Notes: a model not told the origin generated them from the sequence alone. Shown: positions 11,574-23,074, numbered from the stretch's first letter. The stretch: DNA of 64,000 nt from Crocodylus rhombifer (GCA_038503035.1 JAVSML010024592.1:745507-809506); one strand, 5' to 3'. Made by a program: numbers and translations.

Positions 11574-14500
11574 CTGTAGAGTAGCAATAAGGAGAATATT
11601 CTGAATGTTTGTGCATATTTCTTTCAACTAAAAAGGCAAAGGGGGGAACCCTAGATCTGCCTGTACTTGAACCTGTGCTTACCCCTTGGATATCTAGTAA
11701 CTCAGGACTACCCACCCTCTTTTGATTCTGGTGAGGTCCTTTCTGGCTCTGCTGGAAGGCTCTTTCTAGAAACGGGAGAGTCATTTGTGTTGTGAAGTGG
11801 TCTACCATAGAGGCAGTTATAGGGATAATCTAAGACTTGAAGTATTCATGGACAGCTTTTGTGCACACCAGCAGTGTCAAGCTATCACCACAATCCTGTA
11901 CTCTTGCCTGTCTGCTGTGGCATAAATAGTCAGTGAATAATTTTAGTAATGTATTTTAAGAAAAGTCACCGATTTGTTAAATCCTGTCATATGGGATCTT
12001 TGCTCTTTTCTGGCTTCTGTTCCAAATCTGTCAGGGTTGCCTACAAAAAGGGAAAAAGTTTGGCTGTAGCTCTGAAAACCCAGGCTGATGTGCTAAGACC
12101 CTCACTGAAAGAATCTGCAGAGTCAGAACTTAACAGGTCGGGTGGTGTGTGAATAGGAATAGCATCTAGCTCCTTCTTTCCAGCTCCATGCAGCTTGAAT
12201 TGATAGATCTCATGTCAAATGCACACAGTGACTGGAAAGATTTACTTTTTCCACCCCTTGGTAATCAAGTAACTTGGGACTACCTACCCTCTCTCTTGGT
12301 TCTGGTGAGTTCCTTTCTGGTTCTGCTGGAAGACTCTCTGTATAAGCAGGAGGGTCATTTGTGTCAGGTAGTGGATCTGCCATAGAGGCACTGATAGGGA
12401 TATTCTGAGACTTGAAGTATTCATAGGCAGCTTTTGTGCACACCAGCAGTGTCAGTTTGTCACCACCATCCTGGACTCTTGTGGCCGTCTTGTCATAGGG
12501 TTCATTCTGGATGTTCACACCATTCACTTCCACCAGAACGTCATTCTCTTCCAGGCCTGCTTTGTCAGCTGGCCCACCTTTCTGGATCTGCAAACACAGG
12601 TTCTATGTGTGATATTAGCTCAGTACCAGGAAAAGGTATGTTAACATGCAATATGGTAAAAGGAGAGTGCAAGATCCAAGACCTCTTTCAACGCAGGAGG
12701 GTAATGTAGGGTTTGGAGACAGTTATCTTGGAGCACAACTTAGTTGGAGAAGGAGAAAGGAAAGAGACCTTATTGCAGTTAAAACTGTAACAGTCTAATT
12801 TTATCATCTGCCCTTGGATGGGGTTTACCGCAAGACTTTCAATGAGGGGAAGTGAGTGGAATGGTGGTAGTCAATACTCTCTAGTTGCAGCAGAGAACAG
12901 GGTTAGTGCCAACTATACAACTGAGGAACAGGAAAATTGACTGACATATATGTTTTTCTTCTTGAGCACCCCATGGCTTTCAAAAATCTAAAGAGAAATA
13001 TTTATGAAAATAGAGTGTGTCCATGGGATAGAGGACTATTAAGGAAGAAGAAGGAAATAAGACAAAAACATGCAAGTTAGTCCAGAAATCTGTGGACAAA
13101 CTGGCAATAAATCCTAGGCCCCTTTTCTTCCAATCCTAAATCTTAACCTCCTGACAGTAATCATGCAGAGACTTGCCCTCCATCCTGGTTTCAAAGGCCT
13201 AACTTAGCTAAAGGTGTATAGGACAGACTTTGCCTTCTTGCTATGCGTGGGTTAGCCTGGCTTGTCTGGAATGCCACTGTGAGGGAAAGAAGGGAAGAGA
13301 TGTTTGTTGCCCAAACATTTCTTCTTTGGGTCTGCTGCATGTTCTAGACTGAAGCCCATGATTAGTACCTCTTGGAAGAATTGCCCAGGCATGTCCTTGC
13401 TTTCTTTCAAACAGAAGCCAAATCCGCTTGGGCCCTTCACCAGTTTACAGATTTTGGGTTTGTGATTCACCAGTGGCTCAGCAGGTGAGGCCAGCCTTTC
13501 TGCTGTATTGGCTGGAGGTGGATCTTGCACCTCATGGTAATACAGACAGGGAGAAACTTGAGCCTGAAAGAACAAAGGGAAAAATCAATATTGATGTAAA
13601 CTGCTTTTGCAAAACCTGTCTTTAGGCTGTATCTCATATTAAACATCTTGTTATCTTTAAACATTCACAGCTGTTAGTATAAATCCTGCTTCTAGACTTC
13701 ATGCTCTTGTTCTTAGATGTCAACTTTTTTATTTTTGGGGGGGGCTGGTGCCCCTCACTCTCAACCAGCTGCCCCTCACTCCCAACCATCTGCCCACTGC
13801 CCCATCTCCCTAGTGTGTGGGGAATGGGGTAGGTGTGTGGGGAGGGGGAGTGTGGGCACAGGCGATGTGTGGGGGGGGTTGGAGGGGGCACAGGCAATAT
13901 GGGGGGGAGGTGGCAGAGCATATGCCCTCTGAGATTTCTGCACTCACAGTAGGTGTGGGGCTGCAGCTGGGCTGGACTAGCTCCAGGCAGGAGCTAGTGT
14001 AAAAGGGAGTGCCACACTGCCATGACTACCAAGGTGAGGCACCTCCTGCCTACCTGGCAGCAGTGGGGGCACAACTCCATGCCGCTGTCATGCCCCACGG
14101 TGGCTATGGCTGTAGCCCTGTGTGCTGTGACCCACTGTGGGTGCAGAAATCTCAGGGGCACATGCCCCCCTCCTGCATCATCTGGGTTCCCCTGCATCCA
14201 CAATGCATTGCCTTTGGCCCCTCCCCACCTGCTCTCAGACTTAGCTGGAGGGAGCTGCTCTCCACCGCTGCTTGGCTGCCACGTGCACATGCACATGGCG
14301 CCCCCTACCTCCAGTTGCCCTGCCCGCTCCCCCCAGCTCCAAGCACCCCTTGCAGGTTTGGAGTCTGCCAGCCTGCAAGGGGAGACCCATGGTTTCCCAT
14401 ATCTTTCTTCTTTAAAGGATAAAATCTGCATTTTTCTTCAGTAAATGGAAAACCTGGATCCCTGGTAATAGCTCAGGGCCTCAGTCATAGTTCCTAAACA

Positions 14501-17500
14501 CATCACCTTACATCTAGCATACTCAACATAACTGAATCCATTTTTTATGACATAAAATAATATAGAAATATTATGTAATTTTCCTCAGGTTTGGGCCCTG
14601 ACAGCCCTGTTCCTGAGGGGGGCCAGGGCCCTCGGGCTCCAACATACTCAGCGCCAATGCTCTTATTAAAATCTTGCCAAGTGACTGGAGGAAAATTGCA
14701 AAGTTGGCATAAATGTAGACCAGGATTTCTCTAATTCATGCAGAGAGCTGTTTTGTTGCTGTGATTAGTGCTACAATGTTAATTTTGTTATCTCTGCTCT
14801 GACATGCTGTAATCTAGTATTGTTGTAATGGTGCATACAAATACCTGGGATGAGAGAATAAACTGGAATATTCAGTGACATGAGGTCAAAATCTATGTGA
14901 CGCAGGAGACCTGAAGAAAGAACTTAGTTGCAGACCTCTGCCATAAGCAGGGCCATTGCTAGCGGGGGGCGAATTGGGGTGACTGCCCTGGGCCCTGCAC
15001 TTTGGGGGGCCCCGCAGAGTGGGGCAGAGCAGTGATGGCGTGGAGTTGGACAGAGCGGTGGCTCTGTGTCCAGTTGCTTGCTACCCCCTGCCACTGCCAA
15101 TGGCAGCTTCTTCAGGTCCAGGGTCCGGAGCAGGTGCGGGGCCCCACATTGGCTGACTTGCCCCAGGCCCCATACTTTGCTTGGATCGCCTCTGGCCATA
15201 AGGAATACTTAAGGAGGGTCTGAATAAAACAGCTTTTATTCAAGAATATGCTTCCATTAGCATGAAACGACTGCTTCGGTGGACCATCCTTTTCTCCCCA
15301 GGACTTTATGTATTGATGTGTAAATTCATGCATTCCCCTTCACCTCCATTTCCTTACCAGTTTATACATGGCATCTGTCTCCTTATTCACTATCAGCAAT
15401 GTGGTTTTTTCTCCGCACTTCTTGATCCTTTGTACCACGCTGTCATGATCGAGGGCCTCTACTGCCTCCCCATTGACAGCCACCAAGATGTCGCCATCCT
15501 TTAGATCTGCCTTGGCTGCGGGGCTGCCGGCATCAATGTCCTTAATGAAATGACCTATGCCCCAAAACCAGTACATGAAGAAGACTTTATATGATTGAAG
15601 AAAAAGGGTGTTCAATTGGAAGGATATTTGCTTGGGATGGTGAGAAGGGACTTGGGGTGATAAAGGTTTACTCTCTGATCAGGACTTTGAGGTAAAACAC
15701 ATTCTCTGACTCAATGCCTTCTATATTTTCCTTTCAGAGAGTCTAAATTCTCTTATTTCACCCCAAGAAGACCGCCTGAACATTGTGGCTTCCCTAGTTG
15801 CAAAATTATGCAGGGAGAGTTAAATCTGCTTACACTTGACCACTACTTAGCCTTCATTGTGACATGTTTTTGAGGGTGTCCCTTGAGCATGCCACAGAGG
15901 AGCCGGGGTTCTGGTGTGACTCCATGTGTCATCACTCTGGACACACTGCTGATCTCTAAATATGGGAAACTTTCTCCAACGGGAGCTTGGCTGTAGTGGG
16001 CTACAGTCAGCCAAATGGAAAGTTCCCCTGCCAACTTGGGTACGTGCCTGCCTATGCAGGGGAGTTTGGCCAGATCTTGCCTCTCCCAGCTATCTTAGCT
16101 GTGGGAACAGGAGAGAACAAGTTCTGCAGGCTCTCTAAATGAATGCTGCAGCTCATGCAGTAGCCTGGCTGCTGGCTTAGTTCTTACCGCTGCCATTTGG
16201 CTGCATCCTCAAGTAGAATCCATAGCCATCGTTTCCCTTCCTGAGCTCCACAAGGCGAGGTTTGAGAGGAAGCAGTTTCAGGCTGGCTGCATCTCTCTTC
16301 AGCATCATCTGGTTGGTACTGTAATACTGATCAGTTTCTTCATCTGACACCAGAAACATAAGGTGGTTCCCAGACTTCCTTACCTGAGGAATGGCCTGGA
16401 AGTTACTGTACAGTTTGGGCTTGGGATTGTACTCTACAACATGAACACGCTTACAGGGCCTATAGACGTTCTCTGATGTGTTTTAATTTGAGTCTGCTCC
16501 AATGCATTTTATTCATTAGAATACTCCAGCATGCCTCACTGTCATGTGTATTAAGCGTCCCACATTTCAAAATGGCTGCAGGGGAGCTTTAACTAAAACC
16601 TGTTGAATGAGCTTTAGTTTTAGTGCCCCCGCAGCCATTTTGAAACATGGGACATTTACTACACATGATTGTGAAGTGTTTTAGTTAGAGTGGCTCTCCA
16701 GGACCCACTCTAACTAAAACACCCCTCCTCACCCCAGAGCACATCTGTAGGCAACCATATTGTGTAGTGTAGTTGAAATGAAGAGTCCACCAGGCCTATT
16801 ATACATTCAGGTCTTACCATTCTGGATCTGTTTTGTCTCTCCATATGTTCTCCATCCTTGCCTGTGTTGGCTTATTCCTATTGCCTCACTGCTTCTTTGA
16901 CCCCCTGCTTTGCTGACAGAAACACTTGTTTGTTTTTGGTTGTGTCACCTGTAACCTATGCTGTCACCTTCCACAAATTTTGCAGTTCTTTGGAAGAGGA
17001 AATCCCACTACCTAAGAAACCATCATTTTTTCTTAAGTCACTGTCCACATTCAGATTCCACTTATCCTACATGGCCACCCAGGCAAATTTGCAGGATTTC
17101 TAGAACTGTGCCATCATTTATTGAATCAAGTTTATGGGCCTGTCTTGATATTCATCTCCCCAAATTAGTTCAGAGTATCTGGAGGTCTATCTCTAACTTT
17201 CAATTGCCATCTTCTTCTGCAGTCCTGGGCATCATCCACCCTGATCCTCTCAGCCAGCAGTTCCTCTGGTAGGAGTTCAGATCCCAGCGGCATTGTGGGT
17301 AGAGCTTATGAGCCTCAGAGATCCCGCAGTTCCCTCAAGCCTGCAATTATAGTCCATGTGCCTGTGAGGGTAAGGTAGGTGAGGTCTGGAGTGAGATCTT
17401 GCCATGACTTAGCTGCTCTGTGGTAACTGTCCCTCTGCCACTGATTACCTTGTGGCAAGGGAAAGTTGCTGAGGAAACTTGGCTTTCTTTCATGCAGGGT

Positions 17501-20500
17501 TATTTTGCCCCAGTTTAGCTCTCACCAGGAAGTAATTGTGGACATAGGAACTCTCTCAGCCACCCCTGTGTAAAAGTCAGCTTTGCCCCATGTTAACTGG
17601 GTCGTGTAAAGAGTGCATCAAGTTCTTCATCTGTAAGTGGGGTCATTACTGGAAAAACAGTGGGAGAATGCTGGCGTAAGTAATGATTAAGCCATGTGGG
17701 GAGTATTGGTGGGCCTGGATAAAAATCACCCTCCCACATAAACCATGATGCCATTCAAACCAGCTTGAGCCTTATAGCCCAGTTACTCAGGTGCATAGTT
17801 GTGTAACTAGTCTGAAAAAAGGAAGAAGAGGGAATCATATAAACATACCTTTTCAACCACTTCTTCATGTGTGTCATTTTCCACATTTGTTCCATTAATT
17901 TCAATCAGGCGGTCGTTATTTTGGACTCCAGCCTTCATAGCTGCTCCCTGTGGGGACAACTCTATGACGGAGACCCCATTCTTACCTGAAATGGGTTGAA
18001 GAATGATTACACAAAGAAAGTTACTGGAATGTGCTGCCTTCACTGATGGCTAAGAAAATCCAATCCCAGAAAAGTAGACCTGAAGGGACAACTTTGGACA
18101 CCATGGGGCTCCATTTACTTCAAAGTTGTAATGGCAGCGAAACTTTTTTCCACACAGGTTCACCTGCATGCCTCCTCCCTGTCTTAGGGGAATCACCTCT
18201 GTGGAAGACAGCGGAGTTAATTTATTAGTTATTGTTAAAATAATTGTTTGCCTCTGTTCAGAGTGCCTGAGAGGCCAATTATGGTGGTTTGAATGGGTAT
18301 TTTTGTTGCTGGTAGTGCTAATGAGAATGGAGTCTTTCTCAAAGTTTGAGTTGATGAAGGCTGCTCATTGTTTAATGTGGCTTATCCAAATTTCTGAATT
18401 TTCTGTGTTTGGAAAACTTCTAGTTTTTACCTTTGGGTTACTCCCACGTAGCATTTGCATTGTGCCACTGTTCTCCATCTACTTTGGCATTGTCTACATC
18501 TGCAATACAGATGTAGACAATTATGTTCATTCTATTGTCTGATATTTTGGAAGAGACGAAGGTTGAAGGGGTTGAAAAGGAAAACAAAATCTCTTTGTTC
18601 AAGCTGGGAAACTGGCTCCATGGTCGGACCCAGAGGGTTGTAATCGATGGCAGTCACTCATCATGGTGCCCTGTGACCAGTGAGGTCCCTCAAGGCTCTG
18701 TCCTGGGCCCCATCTTGTTCAACATCTTCATTAACAATGTGGACATTGGAGTCAGGAGTGGACTGGCCAAGTTCGCCGATGACACCAAACTTTGCGGCAA
18801 AGCATCCACGCCAGAAGATAGGCGGGTGATCCAGGCTGACCTGGACAAGCTTAGCAAATGGGCAGACGAGAACCTGATGGTGTTTAACACCGAAAAATGC
18901 AAGATTCTCCACCTTGGGAGGAAAAACCTGCAGCACCCTTATAGGCTCAGCAGTGCTACATTGGATAGCACTACAGAAGAAAGAGACTTGGGGGTCATCA
19001 TTGACCACAAGATGAACATGAGCCTCCAATGCGATGCTGCGGCTAGTAAAGCGACCAAAACGCTGGCTTGCATCCATAGGTGCTTCGCGAGCAAATCCCG
19101 GGACGTCATTCTCCCCTTGTACTCGGCCTTGGTGAGGCCGCAGCTGGAGTACTGCGTCCAGTTTTGGGCTCCACAATTCAAAAAGGATGTGGAGAAGCTT
19201 GAGAGAGTCCAGAGGAGAGCCACGCGCATGATCAGAGGGCAGGAAAACAGATCTTATGATGACAGGCTGAGAGCCATGGGACTCTTTAGCCTGGAAAAGC
19301 GTAGGCTCAGGGGTGATCTGATGGCCACCTATAAGTTTATCAGGGGTGACCACCAGGATCTGGGGGAACGTCTGTTCACCAGAGCGCCCCAAGGGATGAC
19401 GAGGTCGAACAGTCACAAACTCCTGCAAGACCGTTTCAGGCTGGACATAAGGAAGAATGTCTTTACTGTCCGAGCCCCCAAGGTCTGGAACAGTCTGCCA
19501 GCGGAGGTGGTTCAAGCACCTACATTGAACACCTTCAAGAGTAAATTGGATGCTTATCTTGCTGGGATCCTATGACCCCAGCTGACTTCCTTTCCTTTGG
19601 GCAGGGGGCTGGACTCGATCTCCCGAGGTCCCTTCCAGCCCTAATGTCTATGAAATCTATGAAGTCCTTGCTTCCCAGGTGAAAGCATGTCTAGATTAAA
19701 AGGGGCTCTTGGCTTTTTTTTCAACCTGTGGATTTTTGGTTTCTGTCACTTCCAGCTGCTTTTCTTCAGTTCTCTCAAAATCTTGTGGACTATATTCTAG
19801 AGTAGTTCAGAGGATGTATGTGGGACACAGTGCAATGGCTTTTAGGGTTCTTTTGGCATCTGAGGAGGGTTAGTAGAAGTGGTCTTGGCAAGTCTACTAC
19901 AAATTGACAGGAACTAGGAATAGACTTATGAAGAACAAGCTCCTCTCCCCTTCTCACAGCAAATAAGAAGTACTGGCATACCTCTCTCCCCCCACCTCCC
20001 CTTTATACCCATTATTCTTACCCGCTGTGGTTCTCAAGGAGAAGCCATAGCTGTTTCCCTCCTTCACCAGGTAGCAGAGACGAGGTCGTGGAGCTGGGGT
20101 ACCCACTCCATTCCTCACTGGGGATGGCAGCTGCTCATGTGGCTTCTGGGGTGTCTGCTTACCCAACTCTTCCAAGTTCAGTTTTTCTTGCTCAGCCTTT
20201 TCATAAGATGCTTCATCCAGAACGAGCAATACAACAGAATTCCCACTCTTTTTAATCAGGTCCGCCACCTGCAATGGATAGGTTGAGCTCTGAGGTACTC
20301 ATAACAAATGCCCAGATGACTGATCTAAATTTCTATCTTATTGGGATACAGTGAGTGCTAGCTATGGATCTTCTACTGCCCTTGCCATTTCATCAAGGAC
20401 TTTCTTTCTCTGCTCAGGTTCCAGAAGACACTAGGATTACAAACAGATGTTGGGCAGCGGAGGTCAATGAAAATGGTTAGGAGGCTGAAGTACATGGTTT

Positions 20501-23070
20501 CTGAGGAGCGGCTGAAGGAAGTGAGCTTATTTAGCCTGCAGAAGAGAAGACAGAGAGGGGATTTAATAGCAGCCTTCAATTACCTGAAGAGCGGTTCCAA
20601 AAAGGATGGAGCTAGACAGTTCTTAGTGGTGGCAGATGATGGAACAAGGAGCAATGGTCTCAAGTTGCAGCAAAGGAAGTTTAAGTTCAATATGAGGAAA
20701 AACTTTCATAGTTTCATAGTTTCTAGGGTTGGAAGGGACCTGAGCAGATCATCTAGTCCGACCCCCTGCCATGGCAGGAAAGAGTACTGGGTCAAACGAC
20801 CCCAGCAAGATGTTCATCCAACCTCCTCTTAAACACCCCCGGGGTAGGAGCCTGCACCACTTCTCTTGGAAGCTGGTTCCAGACCCTAGCCACCCTGACT
20901 GTGAAGTAGCGTCTCCTGATATCTAACCTAAACCTATCCTCTGCCAGCTTGTGACCGTTATTCCTGGTCACTCCTGGCGGTGCTCGAGGGAACAGTGACT
21001 CCCCCAATGCCTGCTGATCCCCCCTGACTAGTTTATAACAGGCCACAAGATCCCCCCTCAGCCTTCTTGTGGAGGCTGAACAGGTTCAGGTCCCATAGCC
21101 TCTCCTCATAGGGCCTGCCCTGTTGTCCCCATATCATACGAATGGCCCTCCTCTGGACCCTCTCCATGCTGTTGACATCCCTCTTGAAGTGTGGCGCCCA
21201 GAACTGGACGCAATACTCCAGCTGTGGCCTGACCAGTGCCGCATAGAGGGGGAGGATCACCTCTTCGGACCTGCTCGAGATGCATCTGTGGATGTATGCT
21301 AAGGTGCGGTTGGCCTTCCTAACTGCCTCTCCACACTGCCGGCCCATGTTCATCTTGGAGTCAACGATGACCCCCAGGTCCCTTTCCGCCTCCGTGCTGA
21401 CAACAGGGGAGTTCCCTAACCTGTAGGTATGGTGCCGGTTGTTCCTCCCGAGGTGCATCACCTTGCACCTGTCTGTTTTGAAACCCATCCTATTCTTGTC
21501 CACCCACCCTTGTTACCTGTCTAGGTCTGATTGTAGCCTGTTGCATCCTTCCAGTGTGCCCACGTCCCCCCACATCTTAGTGTCATCCGCAGATTTGAAC
21601 AGGGTGCTTTTTACCCCCTTGTCCAAATCACTGATGAAGATGTTGAACAGTGCGGGCCCGAGGACTGAGCCCTGCGGAACCCCACTGCCCACGTCCTTCC
21701 AGGTTGAGAAGGACCCATCCACTACCACCCTCTGGGTGCCGCCCACCAGCCAGTTGGCGACCCATTTGACTGTGTGGGTGTCTACACCACAGCCCCCCAG
21801 TTTCTTAATGAGAACGGGGTGAGAGACAGTGTCAAAAGCCTTCCGGAAGTCCAGGAAGACTATATCCACTGCTACCCCTGCATCTAATGATCTGGGGATC
21901 TGATCGTAAAAGGCCACCAGCTTGGTCTGACAGGACCTGCCACTGATGAGCCCATGTTGGTTGCCCCTAAGCATGCAGTCCCCTGCTGGCCCCTCCTGGA
22001 TGTGTGCCAGCATAATTTTCTCGAACAGCTTGCCTAGGATCGAGGTAAGACTAACCGGCCTATAGTTTCCTGGATCCTCCTTCCTCCCTTTTTTGAAGAT
22101 GGGGACCATGTTGGCCCTCTTCCAGTCCTCCAGTACCTCACCAGAGCACCACGAGTGCTCGTAAAGTTGTGCCAGGGGACTTGCAATGACCTCAGCCAGT
22201 TCCTTTAGAACTCTAGGGTGGAGATCATCCGGGCCAGCTGACTTGAGAGAGCCGGCTCACTAGGAGAGAGGGACTAGAACAGGTTACCTAGATAGGTGGT
22301 GGAATCTCCATCCTTGGAAGTTTTTACAACCTCGCTGGACAAAGCTTTGGCTGGGATGATCTAGTTGGGGGATGGTCCTACTTTGAGCAGGGAGTGGGAC
22401 TAGATGGACTTCTGATTTTCTATTATTCTATGATTTGTCCCAGGACAAACCATTTTATCCTGGGATAAAGTGTAGTTATTCAGATGTCCTGAGGATAAAT
22501 TCTAAAAAGGTTCCCAGGATGATAAATGCTAACAATTTATCCCAGGACATCAGGATAACAAAAGTTATCTTGGGATGACAGAATTGGTTAAATTATAAAG
22601 GAGAAGCAGTGCATGCAGCTGCTCAGTAGACCCTGATAAGGTGATGTGTGTACATGACAATCCTGGGATATATCTGTTCTGGGAGAAACACAAGCAGAAA
22701 TTCTCCAGGGGCAAATGCAACATCTGTTCCTAGCCCTAAAATAAAGCAGGGAGCACAGTTGTATAGCTTTTATATTTCCAAAGGATTGTTGTAGCAAATA
22801 ACTAAAGTGGGGCTGGAGTCTTGGAGTACAGCAGGGCCCCCAAATGGAAGTTATGCATACCTGTGCATGTTCTTCCTTGTCTACAAATGCACCATTGACC
22901 CTCAGGATCCTGTCTCCATCCTTCAAGCCAGCTTTTTCGGCTGGACTGCCCTTGTCCACATTCCGGATGAGATGTCCTGAAGTGTCTTTTTCGATCCGTA
23001 GGTAGAATCCATAGCCCTTTTTGTTTTTCCTCTTTAGTTTGCATTCTCGAGGCTGGAGAATAGAAGTCAT
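11496..23070 (-). CDS. PDZK1: PDZK1 / NHERF3, four-PDZ scaffold protein, complete coding region in eight exons
   Basis: PDZK1 is an apical-membrane scaffold that binds C-terminal tails of transporters and of the HDL receptor SR-B1. Coding exons on the - strand are 22861-23070, 20022-20268, 17849-17985, 16188-16383, 15358-15554, 13369-13563, 12288-12587 and 11496-11573. Together they make 1560 bases, 519 residues plus stop, equal to the human length I recall. All introns are GT-AG and phases match. Each PDZ domain keeps its carboxylate-binding loop: GYGF near residue 19, SYGF near 143, GYGF near 251 and GFGF near 376. The C-terminus is serine-rich and acidic and ends in NTDL, a class I PDZ-ligand pattern (human ends DTEM). 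The start ATG lies two bases after a splice acceptor, so the 5' untranslated region lies in an upstream exon I could not place. Introns carry CR1 and fold-back insertions but no exon is damaged. Confidence 0.95.
11640..11925 (-). pseudogene. PDZK1: Decayed partial duplicate of PDZK1 exon 7 inside intron 7
   Basis: This stretch matches 12245-12515, which is the 3' part of exon 7 plus its donor and the first intron bases, in the same orientation. It reads LTLLVCTK then a Val-His-Glu-Tyr-Phe-Lys-Ser segment, but the next codon is TAG at 11830-11832 where the real exon has CAG. A one-base deletion follows, and the frame then shifts. The donor survives as gtgggt, but the upstream half with the acceptor was not copied. 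It cannot be a functional PDZ4 exon; it is a local tandem duplication left to decay. Confidence 0.85.
12288..12587 (-). CDS. PDZK1: PDZK1 coding exon 7 (rest of PDZ4 and tail)
   Basis: This exact 100-codon exon reads [20 protein letters not shown] through [13 protein letters not shown] and [14 protein letters not shown], then a proline- and glutamate-rich tail ending EPRER. Acceptor gtgtttgcag, donor gtaggt. A decayed partial copy of this exon lies in the next intron. Confidence 0.93.
13369..13563 (-). CDS. PDZK1: PDZK1 coding exon 6 (linker, start of PDZ4)
   Basis: The 65-codon exon begins [17 protein letters not shown], has a variable linker, and enters PDZ4 with [20 protein letters not shown]. 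It ends at QFFQE. Acceptor tctttcag, donor gtacta, which is slightly off consensus but keeps GT. Confidence 0.92.
13735..14425. repeat. GC-rich block in PDZK1 intron 5
   Basis: This block is rich in poly-G and poly-C runs and in short repeats such as cccctcact and ggtgtgtgggga, sharply unlike the AT-rich sequence on both sides. Long open frames on both strands here follow from base composition. It resembles in character the blocks at 29.0-30.4 and 32.4-33.7 kb and may be part of the same repeat family. Confidence 0.45.
15358..15554 (-). CDS. PDZK1: PDZK1 coding exon 5 (most of PDZ3)
   Basis: The exon starts by completing a Gly codon, then reads [20 protein letters not shown] and [20 protein letters not shown], and ends at DAMYKL. 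Acceptor ggggcatag, donor gtaagg. The acceptor has a weak pyrimidine tract on the - strand. A Gly usual before the helix (AGL) is Asp here (ADL), a conservative oddity in an otherwise normal domain. Confidence 0.92.
16188..16383 (-). CDS. PDZK1: PDZK1 coding exon 4 (end of PDZ2, linker, start of PDZ3)
   Basis: The exon starts [19 protein letters not shown] (last PDZ2 strand), crosses a linker and begins PDZ3 with [20 protein letters not shown]. Acceptor ttcctcag, donor gtaaga. It is 196 bases long and ends after the first base of a codon. Confidence 0.93.
16470..16745. mobile_element. Fold-back MITE in PDZK1 intron 3
   Basis: Inverted arms are visible: cacatttcaaaatggctgca near 16562 against gcagccattttgaaacatgg near 16631. 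At 16676-16722 there is a perfect 18-bp hairpin, gtgttttagttagagtgg with its exact inverse. This layout is that of a non-autonomous fold-back DNA element. Confidence 0.65.
17849..17985 (-). CDS. PDZK1: PDZK1 coding exon 3 (core of PDZ2)
   Basis: The exon follows acceptor cccatttcag and has donor gtatgt. It encodes [20 protein letters not shown] and the segment [14 protein letters not shown] of PDZ2, ending in HEEVVEK. The PQGAAMKAG and INGTNV elements are the usual PDZ helix and strand positions. Confidence 0.93.
18540..19662 (+). mobile_element. CR1 LINE, 5'-truncated, RT frame open for 350 codons
   Basis: The open frame 18523-19575 encodes the CR1 RT palm and C-terminal domain: [30 protein letters not shown], the catalytic FADD at 18772-18783, and [13 protein letters not shown]. 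It ends with the family's [11 protein letters not shown] and is followed by the CR1 3' tail with short tctatgaa repeats. No stop or frameshift interrupts it from the truncation point to the end, so it is a young copy. It lies in PDZK1 intron 2, antisense to the gene. Confidence 0.92.
20022..20268 (-). CDS. PDZK1: PDZK1 coding exon 2 (end of PDZ1, linker, start of PDZ2)
   Basis: The acceptor is ccattgcag and the donor gtaaga. The exon starts [20 protein letters not shown] (end of PDZ1), runs through a polar, proline-containing linker (residues about 106-131) and enters PDZ2 with [18 protein letters not shown]. It is 247 bases and ends after the first base of a Gly codon. Confidence 0.93.
20455..20703 (+). 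mobile_element. CR1 LINE fragment, left half of a split copy
   Basis: It encodes [20 protein letters not shown] and then [20 protein letters not shown]. The match stops abruptly where a - strand CR1 begins and resumes at 22258, so the copy was split by a later insertion. Confidence 0.85.
20704..22257 (-). mobile_element. CR1 LINE inserted into an older CR1
   Basis: On the - strand it encodes [20 protein letters not shown], then [14 protein letters not shown] and [19 protein letters not shown], followed by [16 protein letters not shown] and [13 protein letters not shown]. The RT motif reads SADD at 21582-21593 in place of FADD or YADD, and the frame breaks between two long segments (22109-21513 and 21503-20792). 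The 3' end carries short catagttt repeats. It is 5' truncated in the RT N-terminal region. Confidence 0.92.
22258..22432 (+). mobile_element. CR1 LINE fragment, right half of the split copy
   Basis: This is the continuation of the fragment at 20455-20703: ctggacaaagctttggctgg and the tail gatgatctagttgggggatg are the normal CR1 3' end. Together with the left half it shows the order of insertion events. Confidence 0.85.
22435..22590. repeat. Fold-back repeat with tttatcctgggataaa palindromes
   Basis: Several copies of atcccaggac or its inverse lie within 150 bases, including the palindrome tttatcctgggataaa at 22454-22469. It directly follows the CR1 tail in PDZK1 intron 1. Likely a short MITE; no ends defined. 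Confidence 0.45.
22861..23070 (-). CDS. PDZK1: PDZK1 coding exon 1 (start codon, PDZ1)
   Basis: The ATG is at 23068-23070 and follows the acceptor ctgtttggcag by two bases. The exon encodes [12 protein letters not shown] and most of PDZ1 up to VDKEEHAQ, 70 codons, with donor gtatgc. The PDZ loop GYGF is followed by [11 protein letters not shown]. No in-frame alternative start fits the family better. Confidence 0.93.
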
Positions 23071-23074
23071 TTCT

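Noticed and set aside
13994..14444. Three long overlapping frames on both strands in PDZK1 intron 5
   Set aside because: They coincide with a GC-rich repeat block and have no splice context or family match.
14930..15200. Possible DNA element with cagggccattgct end
   Set aside because: The far end (cgcctctggccataag) pairs poorly and the flanking ataag words could be chance; boundaries could not be supported.
18661..19515. 284-codon open frame on the - strand
   Set aside because: It is the antisense shadow of the CR1 RT frame at 18523-19575; the protein has no recognisable family of its own.
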